From Paulinella micropora (taxonomy: Eukaryota > Cercozoa > Imbricatea > Euglyphida > Paulinellidae): DNA of 55,000 nt. The stretch covers positions 207,501 to 262,500 of the forward strand of contig WBZZ01005871.1 in assembly GCA_019918135.1 (NCBI GenBank), read 5' to 3'. The notes under the pieces are model-generated. The model did no database searches. It was not told the origin of the DNA and saw nothing but the letters and a program-made list of their open reading frames with translations. This document shows, piece after piece, positions 34,371 to 43,086 of the stretch (positions are counted from its first letter, which is position 1; each line of letters begins with the position of its first letter). The translations under genes were made by a program, and so were the position numbers.

Positions 34371-34823
34371 ATGACAGACCTGAGCACCAAACAGGACTAC
34401 TTGAATGAAATTGAAAAATGGAACCTTGATGGAGATGTCAAAAAGCCAACCATTAAATGGACTAAGCCTGACATTGTTTCTTTTTATGAACAATACAAGC
34501 TGAGGGACGATAACGTTAAAGTAGTTATTCCGTTGGAGACTATAACAGATATAGAAGAGAGCACTCCATTTACAACAGCAGATTTAAAAGAGACTGGCAT
34601 TACCGAAATCAAGGCTAAGGTTGGCGAAGAGATAGAGAATGCTACATGTACAGAAGAAGGTTGTATATTAAAGAATAACAAGCAAACCGATGTTTTTCTT
34701 CAATATGGAAAGTATAAAAAAATGAAAATTGAAGATGTTGCTAAGATTGATAAACCATACCTTGAATATTTAATTCAACAACCTTATTTTAATAACAAAG
34801 ATGCGGTAAAAAAATATCTCTGA
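34371..34823 (+). CDS. Small protein with ExoX-like C-terminal domain (150 aa)
   Basis: The N-terminal half (KQDYLNEIEKWNLDGDVKKP) is helical and acidic; the C-terminal half repeats the domain of the preceding gene (FLQYGKYKKMKIEDVAKID, YLEYLIQQPYF). The shared domain in tandem genes points to duplication. A conserved GCIL/EEGC Cys pair lies between the halves. Last plus-strand gene before the convergent virion module. Confidence 0.8.
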   Translation: MTDLSTKQDYLNEIEKWNLDGDVKKPTIKWTKPDIVSFYEQYKLRDDNVKVVIPLETITDIEESTPFTTADLKETGITEIKAKVGEEIENATCTEEGCILKNNKQTDVFLQYGKYKKMKIEDVAKIDKPYLEYLIQQPYFNNKDAVKKYL

Positions 34824-34825
34824 TT

Positions 34826-34882
34826 GATATTTGAAAATCCACGCTTACGCGCTTCGCACTTTCGCGTGTTTTTCAAACATCG
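34826..34882. repeat. Palindrome family A between convergent genes (element 2)
   Basis: GATATTTGAAAA ... TTTTTCAAACATCG with inner ACGCG/CGCGT. Starts just past the stop at 34821-34823. Element 1 has no copy at the matching site. Confidence 0.8.
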
Positions 34883-34913
34883 CTTTCCGCTTTTTTTTTT
34901 TCTTTCAATTTTA

Positions 34914-34966
34914 CGATGTTTACAAACCGCACGAAAGCGTAGCGAAAGTGCGGATTTGTAAATATC
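34914..34966. repeat. Palindrome family A, opposite orientation (element 2)
   Basis: CGATGTTTACAAACCGC ... GCGGATTTGTAAATATC. Its last base is the last base of the stop codon of the 411-aa gene. Forms a divergent pair with 34826-34882, like the pair at 23520-23650 in element 1. Confidence 0.82.
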
Positions 34967-36201
34967 TACCAATCCTCTATAAAATTAGCAATAATATTGA
35001 CATTTCCACCATTATTAGTAGTAGAAACCGATTTCTGTGTAAAAGTTAATACATCACTTGGAGACAGATAAATATCATAATTTCTTAGATTGATTTGTTG
35101 CGTTGAATTAGCATTAACATATATTTTAAAAATCGTCGTTCCGTTGGCGATAGCACTCGCTGTTGTGTCAGTATCAACTATTGAATATTTCGTATCTACA
35201 TCCGCATACACTGCTCCAGTTAATGTAGCATTAATCACCATTCTGACGACATTCGTTTTTGAGTCTTCATTACTAATGCTTATTAATGATGGATACACTA
35301 ATGAATAATTGTCTAAGTTAGCACCAGCACTATCATATTTTGCCTTATTTCTTATACTCAATATCGGTCTTTCTGTAGTGTGGGCGACTTCAGCACCCTC
35401 AATTGAATTCGTTATACTTGTATTAATAGTATTTGACCCCTCAATGAATAAACTAGCACTCGCTGTTTTAAGAATTTGTATTCCAGTCTTTGCGTCATTT
35501 CTCATGACTGCTGTAAAGGGTAATGTCGTATTTCCAAGGCTTACTTCATCATTCGAATTAGCATACTTAATCATATGAACTAGTTGAAATTCACCAGTCT
35601 CTGGATTTTCAATTGAAAACTTAATAGCACCAAACCCGAGATACTGAAATTGAATTTGAAATACATTTCCTACGCTCCAATCTAAGTCTGGCATAGCCGA
35701 AGTTCCATCGCACGGGTCATCCCAGTCTTTTTGGTCAATATATTCTACATTATTTCTGCTACAATGTGCGATATTCATTCCTTCTTGATTTTTGTAAAAA
35801 TAAAATCCATCGTTAAGGTCATTTCCTATTCCAATAAATGAATAATATGCTTTTGTATCATCCGTCGTCCATAGAGCAGTAAAGCGAGCAAGTACACCCG
35901 TTCCAGTTCTATATTTTATTCTCCTTTTACTTACTAATCCAGCATCCGCCGTAGCATTAGCAGTTGTTTTCAATTCAGCCATATTATCCAAAAATGACAC
36001 ACTTGCTTTAGTTTCTGTTTTTGTCCATATCCTAGTATTAATGGTATATGGAAAGATTTCTTGTAATACTGGTGTTAATTGCGCAGTTGTTGTTTCGCCG
36101 AATGCTGTCTTCATATTATCAATGTGTCCATCATATCCTACTTTTAGGTTAATGAACTCTCCTCTAGGATTTTGTGCTACCAAATTTCGTTGGTGGCTCA
36201 T
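34966..36201 (-). CDS. Fibre-like or minor virion surface protein (411 aa)
   Basis: Beta-rich with no signal peptide or membrane segment. Residues about 180-225 carry QIQFQYLGFGAIKFSIENP then TGEFQLVHMIKYAN, a block known from structural proteins of phages and large DNA viruses. The C-terminal third (Thr/Val/Asn-rich) resembles a receptor-binding or capsid-decorating beta sandwich. Directly follows the major capsid gene (53-base gap). The element 1 copy has lost its ATG. Virion location is likely; the exact job is inference. Confidence 0.85.
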   Translation of the reverse strand: MSHQRNLVAQNPRGEFINLKVGYDGHIDNMKTAFGETTTAQLTPVLQEIFPYTINTRIWTKTETKASVSFLDNMAELKTTANATADAGLVSKRRIKYRTGTGVLARFTALWTTDDTKAYYSFIGIGNDLNDGFYFYKNQEGMNIAHCSRNNVEYIDQKDWDDPCDGTSAMPDLDWSVGNVFQIQFQYLGFGAIKFSIENPETGEFQLVHMIKYANSNDEVSLGNTTLPFTAVMRNDAKTGIQILKTASASLFIEGSNTINTSITNSIEGAEVAHTTERPILSIRNKAKYDSAGANLDNYSLVYPSLISISNEDSKTNVVRMVINATLTGAVYADVDTKYSIVDTDTTASAIANGTTIFKIYVNANSTQQINLRNYDIYLSPSDVLTFTQKSVSTTNNGGNVNIIANFIEDW

Positions 36202-36254
36202 TGTTATATATTATCAAAAAAATAAATTAACTATCAAAATTAATAATTACCCAC

Positions 36255-37802
36255 TTAACTAATTGTAATAACATTTGCCTTCACTTGAACCTCTCGCTGA
36301 GTGATAGCAAGAGTGTAATGATTGAGACCAACATTTGCAGTAGTAGCCATCATCTCCCAGCGTCTCTCTTGAGAAAGGTCAAGCCCACTAATTTCATTCT
36401 GGTCTTTACTCCAAAGCTGGCGAGTGTTGTCAAACGTATCAACCCAGAACCAGTTGTATTGATAGACATTGCTATTTACCAAAGCACTACCTTCAATCTT
36501 ATTTTTTAGATACATGTAATCTTCAAGGGTTGTATTAGCAGTGCTAATATTAAATTCTTGAAGTCTAGACCCGTCAAGAGTAGTATAGAAGGAAGTAATC
36601 TTTGAACCATTCCTATTATCGTTATCATACGCGGTATTATTTGTTTCTTCATTATTAAATGCTGAATGGTAAATTTTCTTAATTCTCCGTCCGTGTCCTC
36701 TATCAAACCTCATAATAATGTTTTGACTTGTAGATGCCTGAATTGTGTTTTTGTATGAGTATGGGTAGTCAATTGTGAAAGACATACCTTCGGCACTGCT
36801 CACTTTTTGTTGAATAGACTGGATAACATCAGGGTTTGTTTCAACCGCTAGAAACAAGTTTAAGTTTGCTACCTGCGAATTAGTGGTGCAAGGAAAAGAA
36901 CCTTGATTTGCTGTGTTAATAGTGGTAGCCTGACCTGTATTTGCATCAACACCACCAACGTGATAAATAGTTCTGTTACTAGCAGCCCAAACAATTCTCA
37001 TGGTCAGAATTTCAGGAAACATAATAGTCTTATCAAGTGCGAAAATAGTATTGTAAATCATAGACAATGGAATCTTCACATAAATGATGGGGTCTGTGTT
37101 AGCACCGCCAATACCTCCCTCAAGATACTTTGCCTCAGTGTATGAAACATTCACAGCAGACAAAGCACCCGCTCCAGTTGTTAGCAAAGTATCATCATGT
37201 CTTCGCACATTAAGTGATGGAGGAGCGATAGCCCCAGCAATAGCATTACCAAAACGATTCAATGTTGCCTGAAGGTGAACATCGGTATCAATACTACCCG
37301 CTACAGTCGCAGCACTTGCCTGTTGTCCAGCATACACGTTAGCAGTAAATGCTGTTGTTGCTCGCCCATCAGCATTACACTTTTGAAGCATACACCCAAC
37401 ACCATTACCTGCTCCATGGTTCTCAAGTGCCAAAAAGTCCTTCAATGAAGTCTCAGGCTTCCAAATCATTTTCGTAATAGTTCCGACATTATTCAAATCA
37501 CACAAATAAACACCACTACGGGTTTGAAGTTGAATCTGTCTAATCATACTCAAACAATCCATAAAAATACGATTGTGTCTATCTACAACTCCTGAAGCAC
37601 CAGGGATGTAAGTGAAACTCAGCACCGACTTTGCCAAGTTAAATGGGCGACTGATAAGGTCAAATGTGCTTTCCTGACCGCCCGCTGAAGTAACAACAAC
37701 ATTTCCTGCTCCTTCGCGAGGAGTAAGTTTGTTAAGGCGATACGAACCACTGATATAATCAGTCTTACTGAAGTCTAATTCGCCTCCGTGTTGAGTTGGC
37801 AT
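36255..37802 (-). CDS. Major capsid protein, predicted double jelly-roll, intact (515 aa)
   Basis: Forms the icosahedral shell. Landmarks: GGELDFSKTDYISG at the start, RPFNLAKSVLSFTYIPGA (about 55-72), IRQIQLQTRSGVYLCDL, TKMIWKPETS, and a long C-terminal beta-rich half with RIVWAASNRTIYH. Length fits polinton-like capsid proteins. Its place between minor capsid and fibre-like genes, both of which are present in element 1 in the same order, supports the call. I assign the family by overall pattern and context, not by a search. Confidence 0.82.
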   Translation of the reverse strand: MPTQHGGELDFSKTDYISGSYRLNKLTPREGAGNVVVTSAGGQESTFDLISRPFNLAKSVLSFTYIPGASGVVDRHNRIFMDCLSMIRQIQLQTRSGVYLCDLNNVGTITKMIWKPETSLKDFLALENHGAGNGVGCMLQKCNADGRATTAFTANVYAGQQASAATVAGSIDTDVHLQATLNRFGNAIAGAIAPPSLNVRRHDDTLLTTGAGALSAVNVSYTEAKYLEGGIGGANTDPIIYVKIPLSMIYNTIFALDKTIMFPEILTMRIVWAASNRTIYHVGGVDANTGQATTINTANQGSFPCTTNSQVANLNLFLAVETNPDVIQSIQQKVSSAEGMSFTIDYPYSYKNTIQASTSQNIIMRFDRGHGRRIKKIYHSAFNNEETNNTAYDNDNRNGSKITSFYTTLDGSRLQEFNISTANTTLEDYMYLKNKIEGSALVNSNVYQYNWFWVDTFDNTRQLWSKDQNEISGLDLSQERRWEMMATTANVGLNHYTLAITQREVQVKANVITIS

Positions 37803-37883
37803 TTTGTTTTTTGATTTTTAGGCAGTCGTGTAAGTTGTTTAATACACAAATATATTCATAGAAAAAATTAAAAAAAAATTAAT

Positions 37884-38694
37884 TCATCGGGATTTTAACA
37901 AATTGAAAAAGGATGTAAATAAATTAAAATAATTAGTCTCTCTGTAAATCAACAAAGTCATTACAATACCTAACCCATTAAGATTTATAGCCTGATCGTT
38001 TTCGTCTGTAAGATAAAACCTATACATTATTTGAACTAGTTGATAATTTCTTACCATACTCTGACCCACTTCCGTCATATATAACGGCTCCAAATGGAAT
38101 TTCGTTGGCAGTGTATATTTCTTGTAGCACGTGATTATCTCCTTCACCAACTAAGTCCGATTGAAGGTATAAAGTCTTTTCGCCAGTTAGAATAATCACA
38201 TTCGGCGTTTTAATAAAATCATTAGTAAAGAAATATGTTGAATTTCTATCAAAACCCATTACCTCGTGAATACGGGTATCACTATCAAATATAAATCGCG
38301 GTTGAATTCACTTATTCTCTGACACACTGAATGTTAATTTTCCATCCTCTGGTTCTATGTTGGTATTATTACTGGATACAACATAGGTATAATTATTTGG
38401 GCTGTCTGCGGTTAGCACCTCCGACAACTTATTTTTTAGATTGGTCATTGTGTAGTTTCCCTCAGGTATAGTAATTAAAACCTCATACCCGTCTTCGCTA
38501 AGACTAAAAGTATTATATGGTGAAGCCACAGAGTAATACGACTTCGGCACATAAATATGAAGAATTTTACAATGCGTGGGATTGTCTAGCCCCTTCATAT
38601 TGATTTCGTGTGTAAAGTCGCTGTCTGTACCCGTTATTCGGTTTTTGCTATTGATGTAATAGATACCAGAACTTCTTCCTCCCTTATAGTCCAT
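37884..38694 (-). pseudogene. Minor capsid (penton-like) protein of element 2, one stop and one frameshift
   Basis: N-terminus GGRSSGIYYINSKNR, then SDFTHEINM, KILHIYVPKSYYSV and TIPEGNYTMTNLKNKL, typical of the vertex protein of Polintons and relatives. A TGA at 38308-38310 replaces the GGA (Gly) of element 1, and a base is missing near 38025. Everything else aligns, so damage is recent or a sequence error. It is placed between protease and major capsid. Confidence 0.75.
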
Positions 38695-38720
38695 GATGCG
38701 TATATATTAGAAAATATCTT

Positions 38721-40853
38721 TTATATGTATGTATCAAAATTACCATAACCATTCTGTGCTTTTAATTTCTCCGCTTCTTCTTCTTTTAAGTCTGTGAAAC
38801 CCGAACTAAACTTAAATCGGTTGCCTTTCGCTCGCTCCATTAAAAACCTCATTGAGTGCCATCCACAAGTTGAGGAAGTATCACTCTGTTGTTTTACTTG
38901 ATTAACCTTCATTAATAAATAACTATCGGGGTGGCTTTTGTCAATTAGTTGTTTCATTTGTTGTTGAAAGTCTTCCGTTGGTTGGTAAAGCGCTAATGGG
39001 TCATACACTTCCACTGACCTGTCTTTATCCAGACTTACCCATATAGCAATCCAATGAGACCCCGCTTGTTTGTGATTATCTAAATTCATAATAAATCCGT
39101 ATCGCTTTCTTTTTTCTGGATTTAGTTTGTAGATTTCATCGCTGGCTATTGCTCCGAGATACCATCCATATTTTTTCATTATATCATCTATTTCATTAGT
39201 CATTAATCCCCGCCCCTCACCCTCTTGCTGATATTCATCAACTACACTTTCATTCGCTTCGCTCATTTTCGTTTGTTGATGAACATCGTCTATGGGTTTT
39301 TCAATATTACTCTCCCCTTCGATGTTTACAAACCGCTCGGTAGTCGCAGACGGGAGAGCGGATTTGTGAATATCATCTGGTTGCTGTGGCGTCTCCGCGA
39401 CGCTCGGGGGTATGGTAGTTGGCAGCATTCCTTCATCAATATTCAAATCCTTTGAAACTTGTTTATCTAAATTCGGATCAGAAGTCATTTTGTTCGTTAG
39501 AGTATTTACAAAATCATGTTTGTTCATTGTGTGTTTCCAATCTTTGCGGGCTAAGTATTTTTTTATTTTCGCTATTGAAAATACCTTATCAATTAATTCT
39601 TCTAATGTCTTCGCTCCACTACCTTTTTGCACATTAATACCCATATAATCTTCATATCTAGCATAATCCGCTACTTTTCTTTTTACGTTTTCCTTTTCAT
39701 TTCCAACATCAATATTAAACCTTTTAATCATGTCAATAATCCACTTTGAAGTGTCTTTGTAATTTAATTTTTTATGTCCATCACTATCTAGTCTCTTTTT
39801 TAAAGCCTGTGCTAACTCTTTTATAGTAATGGTTGGGTGATAAGTTTTTGAAAATGCTGATATTAAAAATTGATTAATTTGTAAATGTTCAAAATGCTTA
39901 CCCTTTTCTTCTGCCTTCTTTTCTTCCTTTTCAAGTTTTTCTTTATATTCTTCTGCTAACTTTTTCTGTTCTTCTAAAGACGTTGCTGTGGCTATAGCCA
40001 TCTGAATATCTTGACTGGCTTTTTGTAAGTCTTTACGACTCATCTTTTTTATGAACTTATCTGTATATCCTGCTAATTTAAGTGTTTCAATATCTTTCTG
40101 CTTTTGCTTTTTTTCTTCCTCATATTGCTCTTTCGTTTTCAATGGTGCTTCATCTCCTAAATTAGGTAATGGCGGTGCTTGTGGTGGTGCTCCAAATGGC
40201 GGTGCTTGTGGTGGTGCTCCAAATTGTGGCGGTGCTTGTGGCTGTCCATATTGCGGTGGCATAATATATTGATATTGCGGTGGCGGTGGTAATGCTTGTA
40301 TTCTATTTTTTCTGTCTTCTTCATATTTTACATCATCTATGAGTTTTTGCTCCCTTCTTAGTTCTCTGTCTTTTTGTTCTTGTCGTTCCTTGATATCGGA
40401 TAGTTCATTGCGGTGTATCCTTGCTAACTCATCCTGCCTTTCCTTCGCATCTGCTACGTCTTTTCGTTCTAGCCTCTTCTTCTCCTCTTCTATCTCATCC
40501 CTTTTCTTCTTTTCCTTTTCTTCCTCGTCATGTATTAACTCATATTTCTTTTGTAAGTTGCTTTGTATCTGGTTTCGGTTCTCGTGTTCAAGACGATTGA
40601 AATCAGATTTGATTATTTTTTCCCTTGGTTTGCGACCCTGCCTTTGTGGCCTCGGCTTACCAATATATTTCATAAAAAGTTTAACAATTTGTAATGTGCT
40701 TAAATCATTTGTTTTCTTACCAAAATTAAGATAATATTTTTTACCCTTCTGGATAATATAAGGCCTTCCGCTCTTATTTCTATAAACCCGCGGGGGTCTT
40801 ACCTTAGCCTTTTTCACATTCTTAGTCTTAGCGACCATTGTATAGATAGACAT
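38721..40853 (-). CDS. Large virion protein with C-terminal adenain-like cysteine protease, intact (710 aa)
   Basis: Order: basic N-terminus with YRNKSGRPYIIQKGKKYYL (a motif of large DNA virus virion proteins), a Glu/Lys coiled coil (about 90-190), a Pro/Gln-rich run (PQAPPQFGAPPQAPP), a second helical part, an acidic linker containing two in-frame palindromes, then the Ulp1/adenain fold from about residue 540: GWYLGAIASDEI, His in AGSHWIAIW, Asp in VEVYDPLA, Gln in VKQQSDTSS, Cys in TCGWHSMRF. Cleaves virion precursors in relatives. Polinton proteases are usually separate, about 200 aa, so the fusion stands out. Confidence 0.9.
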   Translation of the reverse strand: MSIYTMVAKTKNVKKAKVRPPRVYRNKSGRPYIIQKGKKYYLNFGKKTNDLSTLQIVKLFMKYIGKPRPQRQGRKPREKIIKSDFNRLEHENRNQIQSNLQKKYELIHDEEEKEKKKRDEIEEEKKRLERKDVADAKERQDELARIHRNELSDIKERQEQKDRELRREQKLIDDVKYEEDRKNRIQALPPPPQYQYIMPPQYGQPQAPPQFGAPPQAPPFGAPPQAPPLPNLGDEAPLKTKEQYEEEKKQKQKDIETLKLAGYTDKFIKKMSRKDLQKASQDIQMAIATATSLEEQKKLAEEYKEKLEKEEKKAEEKGKHFEHLQINQFLISAFSKTYHPTITIKELAQALKKRLDSDGHKKLNYKDTSKWIIDMIKRFNIDVGNEKENVKRKVADYARYEDYMGINVQKGSGAKTLEELIDKVFSIAKIKKYLARKDWKHTMNKHDFVNTLTNKMTSDPNLDKQVSKDLNIDEGMLPTTIPPSVAETPQQPDDIHKSALPSATTERFVNIEGESNIEKPIDDVHQQTKMSEANESVVDEYQQEGEGRGLMTNEIDDIMKKYGWYLGAIASDEIYKLNPEKRKRYGFIMNLDNHKQAGSHWIAIWVSLDKDRSVEVYDPLALYQPTEDFQQQMKQLIDKSHPDSYLLMKVNQVKQQSDTSSTCGWHSMRFLMERAKGNRFKFSSGFTDLKEEEAEKLKAQNGYGNFDTYI
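39230..39288. repeat. Palindrome family A in frame in the protease gene (element 2)
   Basis: GATATTCATCAAC ... GTTGATGAACATCG. Same position as 21949-22001 in element 1. Confidence 0.85.
39320..39374. repeat. Second palindrome family A in frame in the protease gene (element 2)
   Basis: CGATGTTTACAAACCGCTC ... GAGCGGATTTGTGAATATC. Same position as 21863-21917 in element 1. Confidence 0.85.
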
Positions 40854-40886
40854 CTATTTTTCTTTATTGAAAAAATTAATCTGAAA

Positions 40887-40951
40887 CGATGGTTATCAAC
40901 AAACGGGATATCTGACGATCAGTCAGATTGGGAGTGAAGTTGATAACTATC
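40887..40951. repeat. Palindrome family A between basic protein and protease genes (element 2)
   Basis: CGATGGTTATCAAC ... GTTGATAACTATC with an inner ATCTGAC/GTCAGAT stem. It closes on the end of the basic protein gene. Element 1 has none between 20285 and 20328. Confidence 0.8.
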
Positions 40952-41258
40952 ATCGGAACTTTACAGCACCTCCTCGTTGCTTACCATAACCAAGTTTTGC
41001 GGCAGTAGCACTAACACTACCAGCGTAAGGCACCCCAACACTACTCAACGCCCCCGCAGTCCTAGAGATTACCTTATTATCGCGAAGAAATTTATTAACA
41101 GCCAAGGCAGTTTTTCCGACCTTAGCCCAGTTAATCTTTCCTCCCTTTTGACCACTCTTCTTCTTGGTTTTCTTTTTTCCTCCCTTCTGTGGCATTGATG
41201 GATTGTATCCGATGTTATATCCTGATGGTTGTGAAATTATCACTGGTGATACTGGCAT
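40950..41258 (-). CDS. Small basic virion protein, probable DNA-condensing core protein (102 aa)
   Basis: Lys/Gly-rich middle (GGKKKTKKKSGQKGGKINW), then a mildly hydrophobic segment VISRTAGALSSVGVPYAGSV and LGYGKQRG at the C-terminus. This layout recurs in small virion proteins of DNA viruses with double jelly-roll capsids. Intact here, frameshifted in element 1. It lies between ATPase and protease. Confidence 0.8.
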   Translation of the reverse strand: MPVSPVIISQPSGYNIGYNPSMPQKGGKKKTKKKSGQKGGKINWAKVGKTALAVNKFLRDNKVISRTAGALSSVGVPYAGSVSATAAKLGYGKQRGGAVKFR

Positions 41259-41300
41259 ATATAATACAGAAAAATAATTAATTAAAAGATATTATTTTTT

Positions 41301-42074
41301 TTACTTCAACCGATAAGCAAAATTTTTTCTTAACTCATCATCAACACTCGAAACATAAAGAAAATTAAATCTCTCCTTTGTTGCTTCGTGATACTTTTGA
41401 AGAAAATAATCAAAATCAAAAGATAAGTCTAAGTGTTTATACACGAGTTCCATTTTATCCTGAGACTGGCTTGGAAAGATTAACAAATAATCTAACTGCT
41501 TAATGGCTTCTGGCCGTAGGTCGTTTAAATACTGGCTTGACACAATCACCTTTGATTTATAGTGCCTATTCTTTTTTAACAAATCGCTTACGGACTTATC
41601 TCTTAAACCGCTCCCTAAATCATCCAAAACAAAAACAACCTCTGGCGAAATATACTTGCTGGGTCGTTCTTTCGCCTCCGTGGCGCTCTGTTTCTTTTTT
41701 TCTTCTTTGCCAAAATAAAGAAATTGTGGTTTCTCCATCGGTTCTTCATCTTTGATTTCTCCTTCTTGCTCTTCGTCTGGTTTGTTCAATTTGTCTAATT
41801 CGTAATCAATGACATTTACACCATCCGATTTAAGAAAGGTATATATTGTCATCGGGTTGCCTCTGTTCTTAAAGTGCTTAACCATTGCTTTATAAATGTA
41901 ATCCTTGTGTATTGTTGAAGCAATAATGACAATGCGGGTTTTTCTGTCTGTAGTCCGTTTCAGTATTTCAAAGAGTGCTGTAGTCTTACCGCTCTTTTTT
42001 CTAGCAAGTAGAAATATATTGGCATACGGCTCATTGAATAATTTATAACCTCTCGCCTGTTTATCCTTCACCAT
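41301..42074 (-). CDS. FtsK/HerA-superfamily genome-packaging ATPase (257 aa)
   Basis: Walker A ARKKSGKTT at about residue 29, Walker B PEVVFVLDDLGSG at about 148-160, and a downstream SSQYLNDLRPEAIKQ block typical of A32-type packaging ATPases. It drives DNA into the capsid. The frame opens at MVKDKQ; upstream bases to about 42115 would encode MEKINNVKVKPVKQ in another frame, and the same peptide precedes the element 1 copy, so the true start is probably upstream and a small indel separates it. Confidence 0.9.
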   Translation of the reverse strand: MVKDKQARGYKLFNEPYANIFLLARKKSGKTTALFEILKRTTDRKTRIVIIASTIHKDYIYKAMVKHFKNRGNPMTIYTFLKSDGVNVIDYELDKLNKPDEEQEGEIKDEEPMEKPQFLYFGKEEKKKQSATEAKERPSKYISPEVVFVLDDLGSGLRDKSVSDLLKKNRHYKSKVIVSSQYLNDLRPEAIKQLDYLLIFPSQSQDKMELVYKHLDLSFDFDYFLQKYHEATKERFNFLYVSSVDDELRKNFAYRLK

Positions 42075-42125
42075 CCTGCTTCACAGGCTTAACTTTGACG
42101 TTGTTTATTTTCTCCATCCTATATT

Positions 42126-42488
42126 CTACGCAACGAATTCCAAACACACAACAATTCTTCCCGCCAAATTTCCTGTATCAATATTTCCGCTGTCAGTTTC
42201 AAGGACTTTAAATGTATATTGTCCGTCTGTCCATCCTACAACACCCAAATTATAACAGAGATTTGAAATGTTTGCTGTAGTGCTGTCCGCAAATGTTCCA
42301 ATAATTCCAATTCTATCCATATAAAGAATTCTGGTTTTGGTTTCGGTCTGGTCGTTCATATAGTGGATAAATTTTACATTCATTTTGGTGGGTGTGAATG
42401 ACATTTGAATATTTTTATTAAATGTTTTTCTTCCTCCAGCAAAATCATTGCTTAGAAAAATAATCTTTTGGTATTTATAGTCAGTCAT
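42126..42488 (-). CDS. Conserved 119-120-aa Polinton protein (homologue 18626-18985)
   Basis: The start is placed at the Met of MTDYKYQK by comparison with element 1. Almost unchanged between copies, including SFTPTKMNVKFIHY and YNLGVVGWTDGQYTFKV. Intact in both Polintons, suggesting strong constraint. Possible small virion protein; family not recognised. Confidence 0.82.
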   Translation of the reverse strand: MTDYKYQKIIFLSNDFAGGRKTFNKNIQMSFTPTKMNVKFIHYMNDQTETKTRILYMDRIGIIGTFADSTTANISNLCYNLGVVGWTDGQYTFKVLETDSGNIDTGNLAGRIVVCLEFVA

Positions 42489-42501
42489 GATTATATTACT
42501 G

Positions 42502-42747
42502 ATGATAAACTTTTTAATAATCAAAATATTTTCGCGGACTGCCTACGACTTTTACTCACGGATAAGCGAAAAAAAGAATATAAGTTGTGTTTATTGTATT
42601 CAAAAAGGTATAGATACTAAATTTAAATGTGTGTATAAACCTTTTAGTGATTGGTGTATTAGTTTTGATGAAGCCCTGCCGTTAATGTGCTCAGGTAGTG
42701 ATGCTTCATGGTATAAAATACACTTATACGAGTGCTCACTTCTTTGA
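42502..42747 (+). CDS. Small Cys-rich secreted-type protein (81 aa)
   Basis: A hydrophobic N-terminus (MINFLIIKIF) is followed by a compact domain with Cys in CVYC, KFKC, DWC, PLMC and YEC; all are kept in element 1 (18330-18577). Divergent from the 119-aa gene, and its last 12 bases overlap the 3' end of the membrane protein gene on the other strand. The Cys pattern suggests disulphides and export, so a secreted or envelope role; this is inference. Confidence 0.65.
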   Translation: MINFLIIKIFSRTAYDFYSRISEKKNISCVYCIQKGIDTKFKCVYKPFSDWCISFDEALPLMCSGSDASWYKIHLYECSLL

Positions 42748-43086
42748 AGAAGGCGATGGAAGGCAAATACCAATAAGCAAGGTTAAAATACCGACATAAG
42801 TATTAGCAACCTCACAAGGCAAGTTTTTTTCAGATAGCCTCACGATACAAAGAGTTATGATTGCTATAATGATACCCATTTGAAATAAGTATTTAATAAG
42901 TCGGCTGTCTGTCGGTCTGTTTTTTATACAACAACAATTCCAGTTATCTTCCAATTCGTGCTCTACTTTTTTTTCCTCAGTCTTTAGTTCTACTTCAAGA
43001 ACACGGGACTTTAATTCTGGAGTTAGTTCGCCATCCATGTCCATAATAGGCGGGGGTCTGTGAAGTCTAGTCGTATCATTTGACAT
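42736..43086 (-). CDS. Small membrane protein (116 aa)
   Basis: A Pro-rich N-terminus (RLHRPPPIMDMDGEL), a charged helix, a CCC cluster (NWNCCCIKN), then two hydrophobic segments: LFQMGIIIAIITLCIV (about 72-88) and VGILTLLIGICL (about 98-110). Probable two-pass membrane protein. The start codon overlaps the end of the fibre gene by 11 bases, so the two are likely co-expressed. Not recognised. Confidence 0.8.
   Translation of the reverse strand: MSNDTTRLHRPPPIMDMDGELTPELKSRVLEVELKTEEKKVEHELEDNWNCCCIKNRPTDSRLIKYLFQMGIIIAIITLCIVRLSEKNLPCEVANTYVGILTLLIGICLPSPSSKK

Noticed and set aside
35090..37272. Plus-strand frames opposite the capsid and fibre-like genes
   Set aside because: Antisense shadows; the minus-strand genes are long and have homologues in element 1.
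17830..40951. CRISPR array
   Set aside because: The repeated units are palindromes scattered among genes with no regular spacers.
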